64,000 nucleotides of DNA from Amphiura filiformis (Eukaryota > Echinodermata > Ophiuroidea > Amphilepidida > Amphiuridae), in NCBI RefSeq assembly GCF_039555335.1, contig NW_027305511.1:328501-392500 (forward strand), in the 5' to 3' direction. Positions 34,501-43,387 of this stretch are shown here, one piece after another. Every line of letters begins with the position of its first letter. Position 1 is the first letter of the stretch. The position numbers and the translations under genes are program-made. A model generated the notes under the pieces. It searched no databases. It was given only the letters and a program-made list of their open reading frames with translations, and was not told the DNA's origin.

Positions 34501-37500
34501 TATTGCCAGATTGTACGTACAGTTGGGCTACATTAATAGCCTCATTATAGTTTTATTGATACTGGCAAAATACTTGCCTGTATGTGCTTGTTGTTCTGCT
34601 TTTAATGATACTTTAAGCACACAGTCAATTAATTTATGTCAACATGACCTTTTCATGAGGCTGTGTTTATATAACTGAATTCATTTATACAAACACAACC
34701 TTGAGTAAATTAAAGAGAGTACTTAAGGGATTTGGAATGGGCGTTTCGATAGTATTTTTTGTGGGACATGAGAGCACATCAGACATTATGGAATTGCATT
34801 CCTAATACGAAGAATGTCTTTCTGATATCAAATAATTTTCATTTTTTGAAAATCACGATGTAATAGGCCTACAAATTTTATGACAAATTATTAAAATTTG
34901 ATAGTTTTCATATTTTTGATATATAACAGTCTTCGAAGTAAATTTTATAAATCTAATGACATATTTTAAAGTGTATGTAGCTGCGAGGAAAAGCCGATCA
35001 ATTGACAAATTTTGACCTTTCATATTGAAAATATGGACTTTTTTCCCAAAATTACCTAATTTTTTTGTGTTTTGGGAAAAAGATCCATATCTTCAATACG
35101 AAAGGTCAAAATTTTCAATTGATCGTCGGCTTTTTCATCCCACCTACATACACTTTAAGTAAAAATCATCATTTGCGAATTTCAAAAAATCAAAATTATT
35201 TTATATCAAAAGGAAATTCTTCGTATTCAGAATGCAATTCAACATGTCTGATGTGCTCTAATGTCCCACAATAAATACTGTCCGAACGTTCATACCCCAT
35301 CCCTTAAATGGGGAAACTTTAGGCAGGCGATAAAGAGAAAATATATTTACTTTACTACTTATGGATCCTGTCAATTGAGACTTAATGTCTGTTAAGTGAG
35401 TGCTGTTATTTGAACAGTTATGGGATTACTTACGTTTATGAACATAGAGGATGTTACGCTTATGAACATGATTTTCAACATTGTTAACAATATTGCTAGT
35501 ATGTCAACAAATGAAAGTTCTGTAATTTGTTGAAATTCTTTAATACTAAATTATTTTGAATGTCATCAAATTGTAAATCTCTAGTCACATTTTCGATGTA
35601 TTAACAACTAGCTATGTAGCAAAGACGTTAACTTCATGTACAACATTTAACGCTCTTATTTTGTAAACATTGTATACCCATAGCTACATTAATCAACAAT
35701 AAATGTTCTGTATTATTGTTCCTTATTCGTTTGTAAACACTTTATTTCATAAACATAGGATACCCAAAGCTACTTATTATGCTAACAATGAACGTTCATT
35801 GACTGTTAGGCTAAGTAAACGTTACAGGATAATATGTATTCAAATTCTGCCTCAAGGTTCCTGCTTAAATTGTGTTCAAGAATCAACTAAGATTTATTTG
35901 GCCCACCTTTTGCCAGTAAATAGGCTGTCATGAATTATCCAGTGTATTTTTATTATACGTGCCCGGTCTTATCACTTGGTATACAATAGCTCACCAATCT
36001 GAAAGCCTGTTTTAATCACAATGGTCAGAATTAAATAGCCAAAATGATTAGACAAATAGGCTACACTGTCCATACACTGAGTACAGTCACTAGGCAAAAT
36101 CATAGGCTAAGTACCGTAGTCCTTGTCATTTGAGGTACGTAAAAACATACTCATTATGATCGATGCGAATTATAGAAACAGTTCAAACAATAAAATAACT
36201 ACACCTTTATCTTGACACTTCCTCATTTGTTCGCCCTGTTCCTTTTTAAAGGAATTTTTATTTATATATGCTCACTAAGGTCTCATTTCTTCCTTTTACG
36301 GCCGGACCCATGGTATCTTTTCTTTGCTTTCAACAGGCCCACTCCCGGGGGCCCACTACGGTCTCTTTTCTTTGCCTCTACAGGTTACAGGGTCGGTTTT
36401 CTATACTCTTTTACGGCCCATATACATAAAAAGCAAACAAAAGTAGCGCGCCCGTAAAAACAAAGCCTTTGAGGACACGCACTTTCTAATCAATATTTCA
36501 CTTGAATTATGTTACTCTATGTTGAGACGCATAAAGGGCGGTGTCTCAACAGACTAAGATCAGAGTTCGGAAGGTGCAAGGTCGCTTTGCAGAAAAAACA
36601 CTACCTGTGAGTGTGGAACGGTTCCACAGACTATGGAACACCTGTTGGTCTGTCCACAGATGGGGCAACACTGCACACATGAGGACCTAGCTGAATTCAA
36701 CGATTCTGCTCGTCACTGCGTCAGCTATTGGCTCGGGCGCATTTGACCCTGCGCTTGGTCACGCTAAGAAGAAGAATGGGCCGAGGGACATCCGACTAAG
36801 GCTATTGACAATAGCCTGGTCACTGACCTCTGTCATGGTATACGCCATGGGGTCATCTGCTTTTAGACTGCCTCCACGAGTGGAAAACGCTGCGCTATAG
36901 TTCGGCACATATAAAATCAGAATTTTTGTCAATTTTTGAGCTCAATACGCAAGCTAACGACTATCATATCCTTTCAACAAATATATTCAAGTGCAAGAAA
37001 AAAAATATGGCTTCTTTAGAATAAAAAAAATTACGGGAGATATTCATCATTTTCTATCCCGGTATCCAAAGATTTATCGTCTGAATATCAAATCGTGCAT
37101 AGCACATTTACGTGTATCGATCCCGTGTATTGATTTTAGTGTCTCTGCTGTACAATGTAATTATTACGTCGGATTTTACCCGCGGGCCCGTAAATGGCTC
37201 TCGGCGGCACTGGGAGTGAGAGTCGAGCTTTGGTGCGTTTGAAACAAGTTCTTTCTGATGATTGGTTAGATAATTTGTGATGCAACCCAGAAACATAAAT
37301 CAGTACCATGCCAGTACTAATACAATTGAGGAGGGTAGGGTAGCGTAGTGGTTAGCACCACTGAGGTCATGGGTTCGAGTAATGGCCGTTCCAAGACGAC
37401 GTTAAAACGTGTGTTTGATATCCAGTCCTTACTCGCTCTCTTTAGTACAACATTCCCTGGGGCAACATTATTTTAAATAAAAAAATGCATTTACTGTTTT

Positions 37501-37737
37501 TGCAGCGGCGTTATGCAGAGGCATGTTGTCTGATTGTCAAAAAGTAGCCGAAAACAACAAAACGTGACTAATTTTGCAACAAAGTGTGTGTGAGGGAGGG
37601 ATATATGTGGGCGGCGGGGAATCTCACTCCTCACATCTGACACCCTTGATGTACATACCTGCATTCACCATGTCAACTGTCGATACCAGCAGGCTAAGGA
37701 GACTACATATTGATATCAAACTTTTCCGCTTCGCCAT
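19421..37737 (-). CDS. Nicotinic acetylcholine receptor-like Cys-loop subunit, alpha type, complete (6 exons)
   Basis: Exons in transcription order are 37737-37659, 32866-32718, 24017-23973, 22395-22286, 20509-19834 and 19522-19421. Phases match at every join and give 386 residues. Residues 1-26 are a signal peptide; the extracellular domain has the Cys-loop C159-x13-C173, GSW180 (loop B), and the vicinal pair C223-C224 in YPCCAETY (loop C), which marks an alpha-type subunit. M1 is about 246-266, M2 272-293, M3 303-325 and M4 360-382. M2 begins HEKITL with Glu at -1' and Leu at 9' and has no Pro insertion, consistent with a cation channel. The M3-M4 cytoplasmic loop is only about 35 residues, against roughly 100 or more in typical nicotinic subunits. 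The 45-bp and 110-bp exons are the classic nicotinic receptor gene structure. N-glycosylation sequons NYS and NIT are present. Ligand and partner subunits are unknown. Confidence 0.9.
19630..19760. repeat. Fragment of interspersed repeat (AGTGGCGGCAGAAGCATTCA)
   Basis: The words CAGTGGCGGCAGAAGCATTC, AAATTTAGGAGGG and ACGAGCA recur near 43779-43830 inside another element and share character with 32900-33070. It is a dispersed repeat fragment in the short last intron of the receptor gene. Confidence 0.45.
19834..20509 (-). CDS. Receptor subunit exon 5: Cys-loop, loop C, M1-M3
   Basis: A large exon of 676 bases with acceptor ATTTATTTCAG and donor GTAAGT. It encodes the region from the complementary strand before the Cys-loop through M3: CPMNLRYFPYDEQKC, KYGSW, LIQYPCCAETYGD, then M1 to M3 and a basic segment HLHVRKSHPVKKK. 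The exon begins well before the internal Met at residue 161; the upstream 32 codons continue the same frame. Confidence 0.93.
20740..21560. repeat. Composite foldback element in receptor intron 4
   Basis: Outer arms: GGGACCGATCGGGCATGCTTT at about 20841 pairs with AAAGCATGCCCCGATCAGTCC at 21465. Inner arms: TAAGCCAAAAATTAAGGTAC near 20934 pairs with GGTACCTTAATTTTTTGGCT near 21414. Two nested sets of inverted repeats suggest one long foldback or two nested elements. There is no coding capacity. Confidence 0.65.
21836..22245 (-). mobile_element. 5'-truncated non-LTR retrotransposon (CR1/L2-like) 3' end
   Basis: On the minus strand a decayed reading resembles the C-terminal end of a jockey/CR1/L2-type reverse transcriptase polyprotein: EASRIIGSPRQDFQTVYTDL and later QPRANTDRYLNSFVPQAI, the usual PR-x-R-TNR-x-x-NSFIP motif. 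It ends in an AATAAAGTTT stretch followed by a (CTTGA)n microsatellite at 21833-21850, as such elements commonly do. Several stops are present. Confidence 0.65.
22286..22395 (-). CDS. Receptor subunit exon 4: loop A, 110-bp exon
   Basis: The acceptor TATTTGCAG and donor GTAAGG flank exactly 110 bases, the conserved length of this exon in nicotinic receptor genes. It encodes GWTDHRLAWDPNSYDDITV and then RVNTDDIWMPDIELYN. W-x-PDI-x-LYN is the loop A motif of the agonist site. Confidence 0.93.
22443..22503. repeat. Fragment of the GGGACATGAGAGCACATCAG MITE family
   Basis: It matches the terminal part of the elements at 33434-34088, 34727-35303 and 42815-43383 (TTGTGGGACATGAGAGCACA, TCGAATTGCATTCTGAAT). 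It stops abruptly where the mariner-like element at 22506 begins, so the mariner appears to have inserted in, or next to, this older fragment. Confidence 0.7.
22506..23836. mobile_element. Mariner-like element, degenerate, 1.33 kb
   Basis: The left end CGAGGGTTGGTCAATAATAT and right end (complement CGAGGGATGGTCAATAAGTT) form inverted repeats of about 120 bp with scattered differences. Each end abuts TA (22504-22505 and 23837-23838). The length, ends and TA flanks all fit Tc1/mariner. The interior lacks an intact transposase; short open stretches cannot be placed confidently. Confidence 0.75.
23973..24017 (-). CDS. Receptor subunit exon 3: loop D, 45-bp exon
   Basis: The acceptor ATTTCTTAG and donor GTAAGT enclose exactly 45 bases in phase 0, the classic tiny exon of nicotinic receptor genes. 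It encodes EEANGLASAHAWLKL, with the loop D Trp in WLKL. Confidence 0.92.
24018..24880. other. Receptor intron 2 sequence
   Basis: Intronic DNA without a clear element. A hydrophobic ORF on the minus strand ending at a donor near 24660 was considered as a signal-peptide exon and rejected (see rejected list). Confidence 0.5.
24885..25620. repeat. Nested foldback elements
   Basis: The outer arms pair: AATGGTACAAAGTCAGTGAT near 24890 with its complement ending at about 25615. An inner foldback at about 25241-25569 has arms AATTTAAACGCTGTCGAAGT and complement, then GGATTAACTACCATAGCA and complement. A smaller element is thus likely inserted in a larger one. CAGGGTATCCCAAAAA at 25040 is a typical mariner-type end word but was not resolved further. 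Confidence 0.6.
25676..25855. repeat. Fragment of the ATTTCGTGATCCACAG element family
   Basis: It shares a long, closely matching stretch (GGCATTTCGTGATCCACAGC, ATATCACTGGAAACCTCTGG, CTTGCAGATTAATTCGTTTA) with 52955-53288 and, inverted, 51864-52012. The other end of the family is at 32555-32700. Confidence 0.7.
25975..26330. repeat. Polypyrimidine and G-rich simple sequence
   Basis: Long (CT)n/TTTCCC tracts at 25980-26060 and 26120-26195 followed by GTGTGGGGGTGTGTG and a poly-G run at 26284. Open frames here are low-complexity artefacts. Confidence 0.8.
26489..26735 (+). repeat. Tandem 5' UTR/promoter modules of the retrotransposon
   Basis: Two diverged copies about 150 bp apart share GTAAGTACTAC, AGTACAACT, CATACCACTGG, TTGTATTTG and TCAAATATGGCTGA. 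The second runs into the ORF1 start codon at 26726. Tandem 5' modules in non-LTR elements often act as internal promoters; that role is inferred. Confidence 0.6.
26726..27556 (+). CDS. Retrotransposon ORF1 protein (L1-type ORF1p-like)
   Basis: An open frame of 276 residues from ATG at 26726; an upstream in-frame Met at 26660 extends into 5' UTR repeat sequence and is less likely. Residues about 45-90 form a heptad-rich coiled coil (CESDLFDLSNKVEALEIARE). Then comes QYSRRNSLRVTGIPE, the start of an RRM-like domain typical of ORF1p, followed by SHRVGK and a basic tail. It should bind element RNA and form multimers. The frame is intact. Confidence 0.8.
   Translation: MADNKLPDVDDFLDKMMSSSKYKEFLKNVITEVIDEKIVQRIEKCESDLFDLSNKVEALEIAREESNVGKEDLSQQMKYVDKQLNDIQQYSRRNSLRVTGIPEHLKECTDTIVKDLAKEKLGITINDSDVDRSHRVGKMNESEDGSKKHRAILVKFTSYRPRNKVIKARSKLKGSGITIHEDLTKQNQSLLSKTAKHPGVVSAWSIDGRIFASIPSSAPGKTVIILVRNTDDFKKIPEVDEGIVANLKKLAKSKSKPHVTSPKHAMQTRNRSGSLK
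27711..30921 (+). pseudogene. Retrotransposon ORF2: endonuclease-reverse transcriptase with two frameshifts
   Basis: Three consecutive open pieces (27711-28127, 28128-28696, 28789-30921) form one protein if single-base losses near 28108 and near 28650 are taken into account. The N-terminus has a Cys/His cluster (HKCC, WHCSSC), PHD-finger-like. The endonuclease domain follows (LLCSNVRSL, VVYRPP, GDFNINLL, SDHLPIF). The reverse transcriptase shows PIYKKDSPQLFGNYRPVSVL, SKAFDTIDH, GVPQGSILGPLLF and the catalytic FADD. Each break lies in an A or T run. The lesions are described, not corrected here. The group is jockey superfamily, near CR1/L2/Daphne; the clade is not settled by eye. Confidence 0.85.
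30927..31262 (+). repeat. Three tandem 112-113 bp repeats in retrotransposon 3' UTR
   Basis: AATTCATATTGTGCTGA begins copies at 30927, 31040 and 31152; each ends AAGATGGGTTCTT or a close variant. The last two copies are almost identical to one another. Confidence 0.85.
31451..32084. other. Receptor intron 2 sequence
   Basis: AT-rich intronic DNA. Words such as GGACAAGAAAAGAGACC (31790) recur in degenerate form near 33415 and 34100, suggesting an old dispersed repeat. No gene recognised. Confidence 0.5.
32085..32545. repeat. Degenerate short tandem repeat, TTCGGAATAGAGAACC
   Basis: About 18 irregularly spaced copies of TTCGGAATAGMGAACCTT at 18-45 bp spacing. In the second half the core changes from AGAGAACC to AGCGAACC. 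The spacing is irregular because of variable T-rich spacers. The opposite-strand open frame is an artefact of the repeat. Confidence 0.85.
32555..32700. repeat. Fragment of the ATTTCGTGATCCACAG family (other end)
   Basis: TTGTCTATGGAGCAGTG, CATAATCATGCATAACTCGC and GGATCACGAAATACTCCTTT match the right half of 52955-53288. Its right end is 18 bp from the receptor exon 2 donor. Confidence 0.7.
32718..32866 (-). CDS. Receptor subunit exon 2: start of ligand-binding domain
   Basis: The acceptor TATTTTTCAG and donor GTAAGA flank 149 bases: two bases completing Asp, then 49 codons. It encodes APKSDLPPQYNAQLYSDLFN, a segment ending VEVGLTLLSFDFI. The pattern of a helix followed by V-x-V-GL-x-L is the standard N-terminus of nicotinic subunits, and it joins exon 3 in phase 0. 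Confidence 0.88.
32867..33433. repeat. Dispersed repeat sequence with purine-rich tracts
   Basis: Poly-G at 32917-32927 followed by AATTCCCCCTGACAAAAATG, a mirror of words at 43940-43985 inside another element. It contains poly-C at 33226. No gene recognised. Confidence 0.45.
33434..34088. mobile_element. TTAA-flanked foldback MITE (GGGATCCAAAATGAGCGTTT family), copy 1
   Basis: It is flanked by TTAA at 33430-33433 and 34089-34092. The ends contain GGGACATGAGAGCACCTCAG and its relative in inverse. The centre is a strong palindrome around TTTGGGAAAAAATCCATATC, with arms AATTGAAAATTTTGACCTTT and complement. Related copies: 34727-35303, 42815-43383, fragment 22443-22503. Confidence 0.8.
34727..35303. 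mobile_element. TTAA-flanked foldback MITE, copy 2 (in left arm)
   Basis: TTAA at 34723-34726 and 35304-35307; the left end is GGGATTTGGAATGGGCGTTT. It has the same internal palindrome as copy 1. The counterpart in the right arm is 42815-43383, so this insertion predates formation of the inverted repeat. Confidence 0.8.
36505..36790 (+). mobile_element. 5'-truncated non-LTR retrotransposon C-terminal fragment
   Basis: A decayed frame reads TTCECGTVPQTMEHLLVCPQ and then CTHEDLAEFNDSARHCVSYW, the characteristic C-terminal zinc-knuckle tail (C-x-C...H-x4-C) of many jockey/RTE-type reverse transcriptase proteins. It ends in AAGAAGAAGAA at 36766. The 5' part is missing. Confidence 0.7.
37330..37445 (+). 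repeat. tRNA-derived SINE fragment
   Basis: TAGCGTAGTGGTTAGCACCA resembles an A box and GGGTTCGAGT a B box of a polymerase III promoter; the spacing is shorter than in a functional tRNA. AACGGCC-like and CCAGTCCTTACTC sequence follows. It is a SINE remnant, not a tRNA gene. Confidence 0.6.
37659..37737 (-). CDS. Receptor subunit exon 1: signal peptide
   Basis: From ATG at 37737 it encodes MAKRKSLISICSLLSLLVST followed by VDMVNA, a textbook signal peptide with a basic start, a Leu/Ser-rich core and an Ala before the likely cleavage. The donor GTATGT leaves one base (phase 1), exactly what exon 2 requires. The predicted cleavage falls at or just before the splice. It lies within the central part of the giant inverted repeat, 4.8 kb from exon 2. 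Confidence 0.75.
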
Positions 37738-37740
37738 TTT

Positions 37741-38135
37741 TGTAACGTCTTTTTTTCCGCGACAAACACCAAGTAACCGCCTTTGCAATATAGAAGGTGT
37801 CTACCAGGGAGCGTGTGAAGCAATGACATCAATGTGAGTCTTCAATCATCTGCTTACATTAATGTACACCACGGAATGCACACCATACACTCTGAAAACT
37901 GTGTTTATCACTTATGCTATCACTTTGTAAGCCTGTAAGTTTAATGGCTAAACATTATCTATATAGCAGTAACAAAATTGTGTTTAGTAGGTCGTTTACT
38001 AAACATGTTGTGTTAAACTTTATAAAGTAGTAACGCGTTCAGAAAAGTGATGAATCAATAAAAGCTAATAATAGGCTACATAGTAGCTCATAGTTTGCGC
38101 CGTATAAATTAAGCAGTGCATAATATATCGCTCTG
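37741..38135. other. Putative upstream region of the receptor subunit gene
   Basis: Sequence upstream of the exon 1 start codon in the gene's orientation. It should contain the 5' UTR and promoter, but no convincing TATA box or initiator could be singled out. Confidence 0.35.
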
Positions 38136-38997
38136 TACACTGATAGTCAGAATGGAGTCATGTGACTCTCAAAGTGGAGGAAACTAACGTTGACTCTCAA
38201 AAAGAGTCGCCTGGCTGTCACAAGAGAGTCAGTTGACTCTACCCGTTGAGTCAATTGGATCTACCTGCGGAGTCAGTCGTGCACGACGTAGTTATTTGAC
38301 ACTGACTCTCAAAAGAAATTGGACCTGACTCTGCCCGTGGAGTCAACTGACTCTATATTCAGCGCCATCGACGCGGTACACGTGTATTGCTGAGGTAGCG
38401 GCTATTTTGCATTATTAGAAGACAAGGTTGCTACGTCGGCACGCATAGTAGGAGATAAAAGTGGTTTTCCAAGTAAAGTGTTGGATGCGAACAACACTTT
38501 ACTTGGAAAACCACTTTTATTTTGCATTATGCTGCTGCTGTTTGCTGTTGTTCAGCGTGCTGGTCATTCGCACGGTGTATCATGTATTGGAGTTTGGACA
38601 GTGTGAAGTGACATTTTCATGTTGTAGGCTAACTTGTTCTTGAGCTGGATTCCATAGGAAAATTTTAACCTGAGTAAAGCTAATGATAGTAAGCTTTCCT
38701 ACCTGGAGTCGGACGGTCGAAGTGATCCTGTAATGGAATCTGGGTGACTCTATAAATGGAGTCTGGGATACTCTATAAGCAGAAACCAGTCACTGCGTGA
38801 TGTCTAAAATGACTCAGTCAAATGACTCCTGTGTAGAGTCATCAGCGGTGACTCTTCAGCGGAATCAACAAATTATGACTCTTGAAGGGAGTCAGGTGAC
38901 TCCCAATATCAATATGGAGTCATTTTATACATAGGGTCGCAGAGTGGCTGGACTCTACTTTTAGAGTCACCCTGACTCCAGTTTGGCTTACAGTGTA
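38136..38997. mobile_element. MITE with TACACTG ends and many GAGTCA/TGACTC motifs
   Basis: The ends are TACACTGATAGTCAGAATGG and the complement of TACACTGTAAGCCAAACTGG. The arms at 38150-38350 and 38700-38980 are packed with more than 25 GAGTCA/TGACTC words on both strands. These are subterminal repeats of a DNA element, and TGACTC is also the core of AP-1 sites. It sits about 400 bp upstream of the receptor start codon. It encloses the perfect hairpin at 38455-38520. Confidence 0.75.
38455..38520. repeat. Perfect 28-bp hairpin
   Basis: ATAAAAGTGGTTTTCCAAGT and the following AAAGTGTT (38455-38482) pair without mismatch with 38493-38520 around a 10-base loop GGATGCGAAC. Both flanks carry TTTTGCATTAT. 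It may be a small insertion or an expressed hairpin RNA; no evidence of expression. Confidence 0.85.
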
Positions 38998-40950
38998 TTT
39001 TGCACCGTTATGGTCTTCATAATTCGCAAAAAATCCTTTAAAACAATCTTTTGCTCTAAATATGTTTCAAAAAATGATGGAAAAATATTTTATATTGTAG
39101 ACTTAATAAAAATATGTTGATAGCTACGTTTTATTATCACACATAGATGTGACGTGATATATCGAAAGCAGACACTTTTGAGCAGGATCGTAAATGGAGA
39201 AATAGCCAAAAATCTGCCCGGGATGATTTGTTCACAAAACAATTTTTGGGTTTGTTGATGTTATTAATGTTTAAAATATTGTCTGAGATTTTGTTTAAGG
39301 TAATTCCTACTCTCAACATTGTCAATAAATTTTTAAAGGCCGATGTATCAATATTTAATTTATAATACCATAACTTTCGCTTAAGAATGTCCCGGAAGAA
39401 TGTCCGATTACATTGGAGAAAACGGCGTTGTGGAGCAAAATATTTCTTTATTTGAAACCTCATATCTGCTCAAAAGGGTCTGTTTTTGACATGACACGTC
39501 ACAAATGTCCAATGGTTAATAAAAAGTGATCTAGCAATAACATGTGTTTAGTAGGTGATGTTATTAAGCAAAGTGAGAGCTAGAATTAGTTTCAGAAAAG
39601 TGATAAATCGCTAGACACATTTTTTGCAGTGTACATTATTATTGGTGAAACTGTACATAACATATCACTCTAGGCCTATTTGCTTTAATTTACACAGATA
39701 TGTTCCTCAAATAATCGGAACAAAATCCTTTAACACAAAATGTTATAAAGGGAAAAAAGATTAGGCCTACTTTGATATGTTGAACTTTTGAAGCAATACC
39801 TTAATTATTGCGTCTGAATTATGTGAAAATTGAAGTTGCTTAAAGTTTAAACTTTTTTCAAGGCAGTGGAATGATGCCACTTGCCCCACATCTCATATAC
39901 ACAGTTTATCCTTTACATATCCTGTGTCTTGAATAGCTATATAGCCCACCAACCATGTGGTTAAGAGGCTAGAAAATAATTCCTAATATCTCATACCCTA
40001 GTTTGCATGCCTTTATCTAATCTTGCCCCACATGGCAACTTACTATTTAGCCCTTAAACCCGGCAAAGAGTTTGTTCAGCGTAGGAAATTTTTAGACTTT
40101 TTTATTAACATGTTTGCAATTGGCTTATAGCCATCACATGCTGACAATACACATAACTGATTGGTTAATCAAAACTAGCAGGTCATGGTCAGGCCTAATC
40201 ACAAAGTAAACATATCATCTGTATAGAAAACTATGCAGCAGGCGATTTACTTCAGAAAAAGTTCAATATACGTCGTAACTACATTGTACAAAACTAAGTC
40301 CATTATCTATACTAGTTAATTGAATGTTTATTGACTCTTGTAATAACCCATGTGTAATATTGGTGTTCATAAAAGCAGGACTATGAGACAAATATCCCTG
40401 ACCCTGACAAAAGCTAGCAAGAGCAAATGGATGTGTAATTTGTTTACTTTAGTGATAATGCATCTTGCATACAATTTTCTTCGTATAAGTACATTTGTTT
40501 CCTGTAGGTGGCTTAATAAAAATTCCTTTAAAAAGGAATGGGGCGCCCAATGTGAGCTTGGTCTTGATGTGGTGATTTCATGGTGTTTAGATTTGGTATT
40601 ATTATCTCTTGCAAACTCGGTGACACCTCATTATAGAAATCGGACCTGTCGATAGGTTGTCAGAGGGGATAGCCTTTTCCAGACACGAATTGGGCCATAC
40701 ATAAAGAAAGTTTTGCTACTTTGCAACGCAATAAAAACCTAAATGCAAAATGAGATCCTGTATAGGTGGCTCCCGAGGTGGCTTAAAAAACTAAATGCAA
40801 AATGAGGTTTTAAAAAATATTGTTTTCCAGAGTCAAGACGCATGTATCATTATTAAGCCTCATATCACTTGTTTATTGTCGAATAAGTGCAGAGTAGGTT
40901 AGATATGAATATTAAATGTTAGACCAAAGTAGCTCAATAAAGTACATGTA
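38998..40950. other. Central spacer of the giant inverted repeat
   Basis: AT-rich DNA with no recognisable gene. Frequent AGGCCTA words occur as across the window. GTAGGTGATGTTATTAAGC near 39550 echoes GTAGGTCGTTTACTAAAC near 37987. Confidence 0.5.
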
Positions 40951-40954
40951 CTAT

Positions 40955-41255
40955 ACACCTGATCCGTGAACTTGTCTTTTTTTAAAGACAATACTTCTTG
41001 TTTCGTGTTTTTGCCACCATGTGATAGCGACTGTAAGGTTATATTTACACAAGCAGTCCCGGCAAACAAGCAGCTCAGTGCTATGAGACCTGTTGCCCTC
41101 AACGCATTATGCCCTGGGCATTTTGACACAGAGGCGAAGCTTTAATAGGACATAATGCGTTACAATTTGAGGGCAACAGGTCTAAAAGCACTGAGCTGCT
41201 TCCCGGGACTGCTTGTGTAAATAAAACTATTAAAGCTTCACGGATCTGATATGGA
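40955..41255. repeat. Foldback element
   Basis: Arms pair: TATTTACACAAGCAGTCCCG with its complement ending at about 41223, and CAGCTCAGTGCT, AGACCTGTTGCCCTCAA, GCATTATG with their complements. Outer words GATCCGTGAA and TTCACGGATC also mirror. It directly precedes the inner end of the right arm. Confidence 0.75.
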
Positions 41256-42814
41256 AAAATTGTCCTAGGATTATACTTGAATTATAATAACAATTCCTTT
41301 AAAAAGGAACAGGGCGAGCAAATGAGGAAGTGTCAAGATAAAGGTGTAGTTATTTTATTGTTTGAAATGTTTCTATAATTCGCATCGATCATAATGAGTA
41401 TGTTTTACGTACCTCAAATGACAAGGACTACGGTACTTAGCCCATGATCTTGCAATGAGACTGTACTCAGTGTATTGACAGTGTAGCCCATTTGTCTAAT
41501 CATTTTGACTATTTAATTCTGACCATTGTGATTAAAACAGGCTTTCAGATTGGTGAGCTATTGTGTACCAAGTGACCGGGCACGTATAATAAAATACACT
41601 GGATAATTCATGACAGCCTATTTACTGGCAAAAGGTGGGCCAAATAAATCTTAGTTGATTCTTGAACACAATTTAAGCAGGAACCTTGAGGCAGAATTTG
41701 AATACATATTATCCTGTAACGTTTACTTAGCCTAACAGTCAATGAACGTTCATTGTTAGCATAATAAGTAGCTTTGGGTATCCTATGTTTATGAAAAAAA
41801 GTGTTTACAAACGAATAACATCTGCTATACATATGTACATCTACTTGCTAATACACTTAAAGTCTAATAGAAATGAAGGATAATGAACAATTACAGAATA
41901 TTTATTGTTGATTAAAGTAGCTATGGGTACATACAATGTTTACATAATAAGAGCGTTAATGTTTTGTACATGAAGTTAACGTCTTTGCTACATAGCTAGT
42001 TGTTAATACATCGAAAATGTGACTAGAGATTTACAATTTGATGACATTCAAAATAATTTAGTATTGAAGAATTTCAACAAATTACAGAACTTTCATTTGT
42101 TGACATACTAGCAATATCGTTAACAATGTTGAAAATCATGTTCATAAGCGTAACATCCTCTATACATCTATTTAGGCCTATTAATGTTCATAAACGTATA
42201 ACAATTTGATACATCTATATCTTAATGCTCATAAACGTAACATCCTCGAAACATCTATTTATTAATGTTCATAAACGTCCTTGGTACATCTATTTCTATT
42301 TCAATGCTATTTTATCTCCGTGTTCTGACAATAAATTTGACCCGAATAACATTTGTAAGAGGTAGAAACCTATCAGGTGGCGAGTGGCATGATAGACCCG
42401 GCAACTTGTGACACCGCCCGGCCGTATGGCATTTTCCAACATACTCGGTTAATTTTGTGGGGTTCATTATCGAACCCCAACGGTTTTAGCTTGTATTTAT
42501 ATTATTTATTAACATAGGCCTATTTGTTTGTGATATTTCAAGCGTTTTAAAATTTCAAAATAATCCCATTCAATTACACGGTTGACGATGGAAATTTACT
42601 GAATTTAGAGAATGCACTGCGACCACCACCTGAAACCTATCAAAATAATATTATTTACTAATCCCATAACTGTTCAAATATTTATAATATGTTAACATGT
42701 TTTAATGTCAACAACAGCCCTCACATAACAGACATTAATTCTCAATTGGCAGGATCCATAAGTGCTAAAGTAAATACATTTTCTCTTATCACCTGTCTAA
42801 GTTTCCCCATTTAA

Positions 42815-43383
42815 GGGGTGGGGTATGAACGTTTGGACAGTATTTATTGTGGGACATTAGAGCACATCAGACATGTTGAATTGCATTCTGAATACGAAGA
42901 ATGTCCTTTTGATATAAAATAATTTTGATTTTTTGAAATTCGCAAATGATGATTTTTACTTAAAGTGTATGTAGGTGGGATGAAAAAGCCGACGATCAAT
43001 TGAAAATTGTGACCTTTCGTATTGAAGATATGGGTCTTTTTCCCAAAACACAAACAAATTAGGTCATTTTGGAAAAAAATCAATATCTTCAATTATGAAA
43101 GGTCAAAATTGTTCAAATGATCGGCTTCTCCTCCCAGCTACATACACTTTAAGAATATGTCATTAGATTTATAAAATTTACTTCGAGGACTGTTATATCA
43201 AAAATATGAAAAATATCAAATTTTAATAATTTGTCATAAAATTTGTATTACATCGTGATTTTCAAAAAATGAAAATTATTTGATATCAGAAAGACATTCT
43301 TCGTATTAGGAATGCAATTCGATATGTCTGATGTGCTCTCATGTCCCACAAAAAATACTATCGAAACGCTCATTCCAGATCCC
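42815..43383. mobile_element. TTAA-flanked foldback MITE, copy 3 (in right arm)
   Basis: TTAA at 42811-42814 and 43384-43387. It is the inverted counterpart of 34727-35303. The right TTAA was later hit by the TWA-type element at 43388. Confidence 0.8.
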
Positions 43384-43387
43384 TTAA

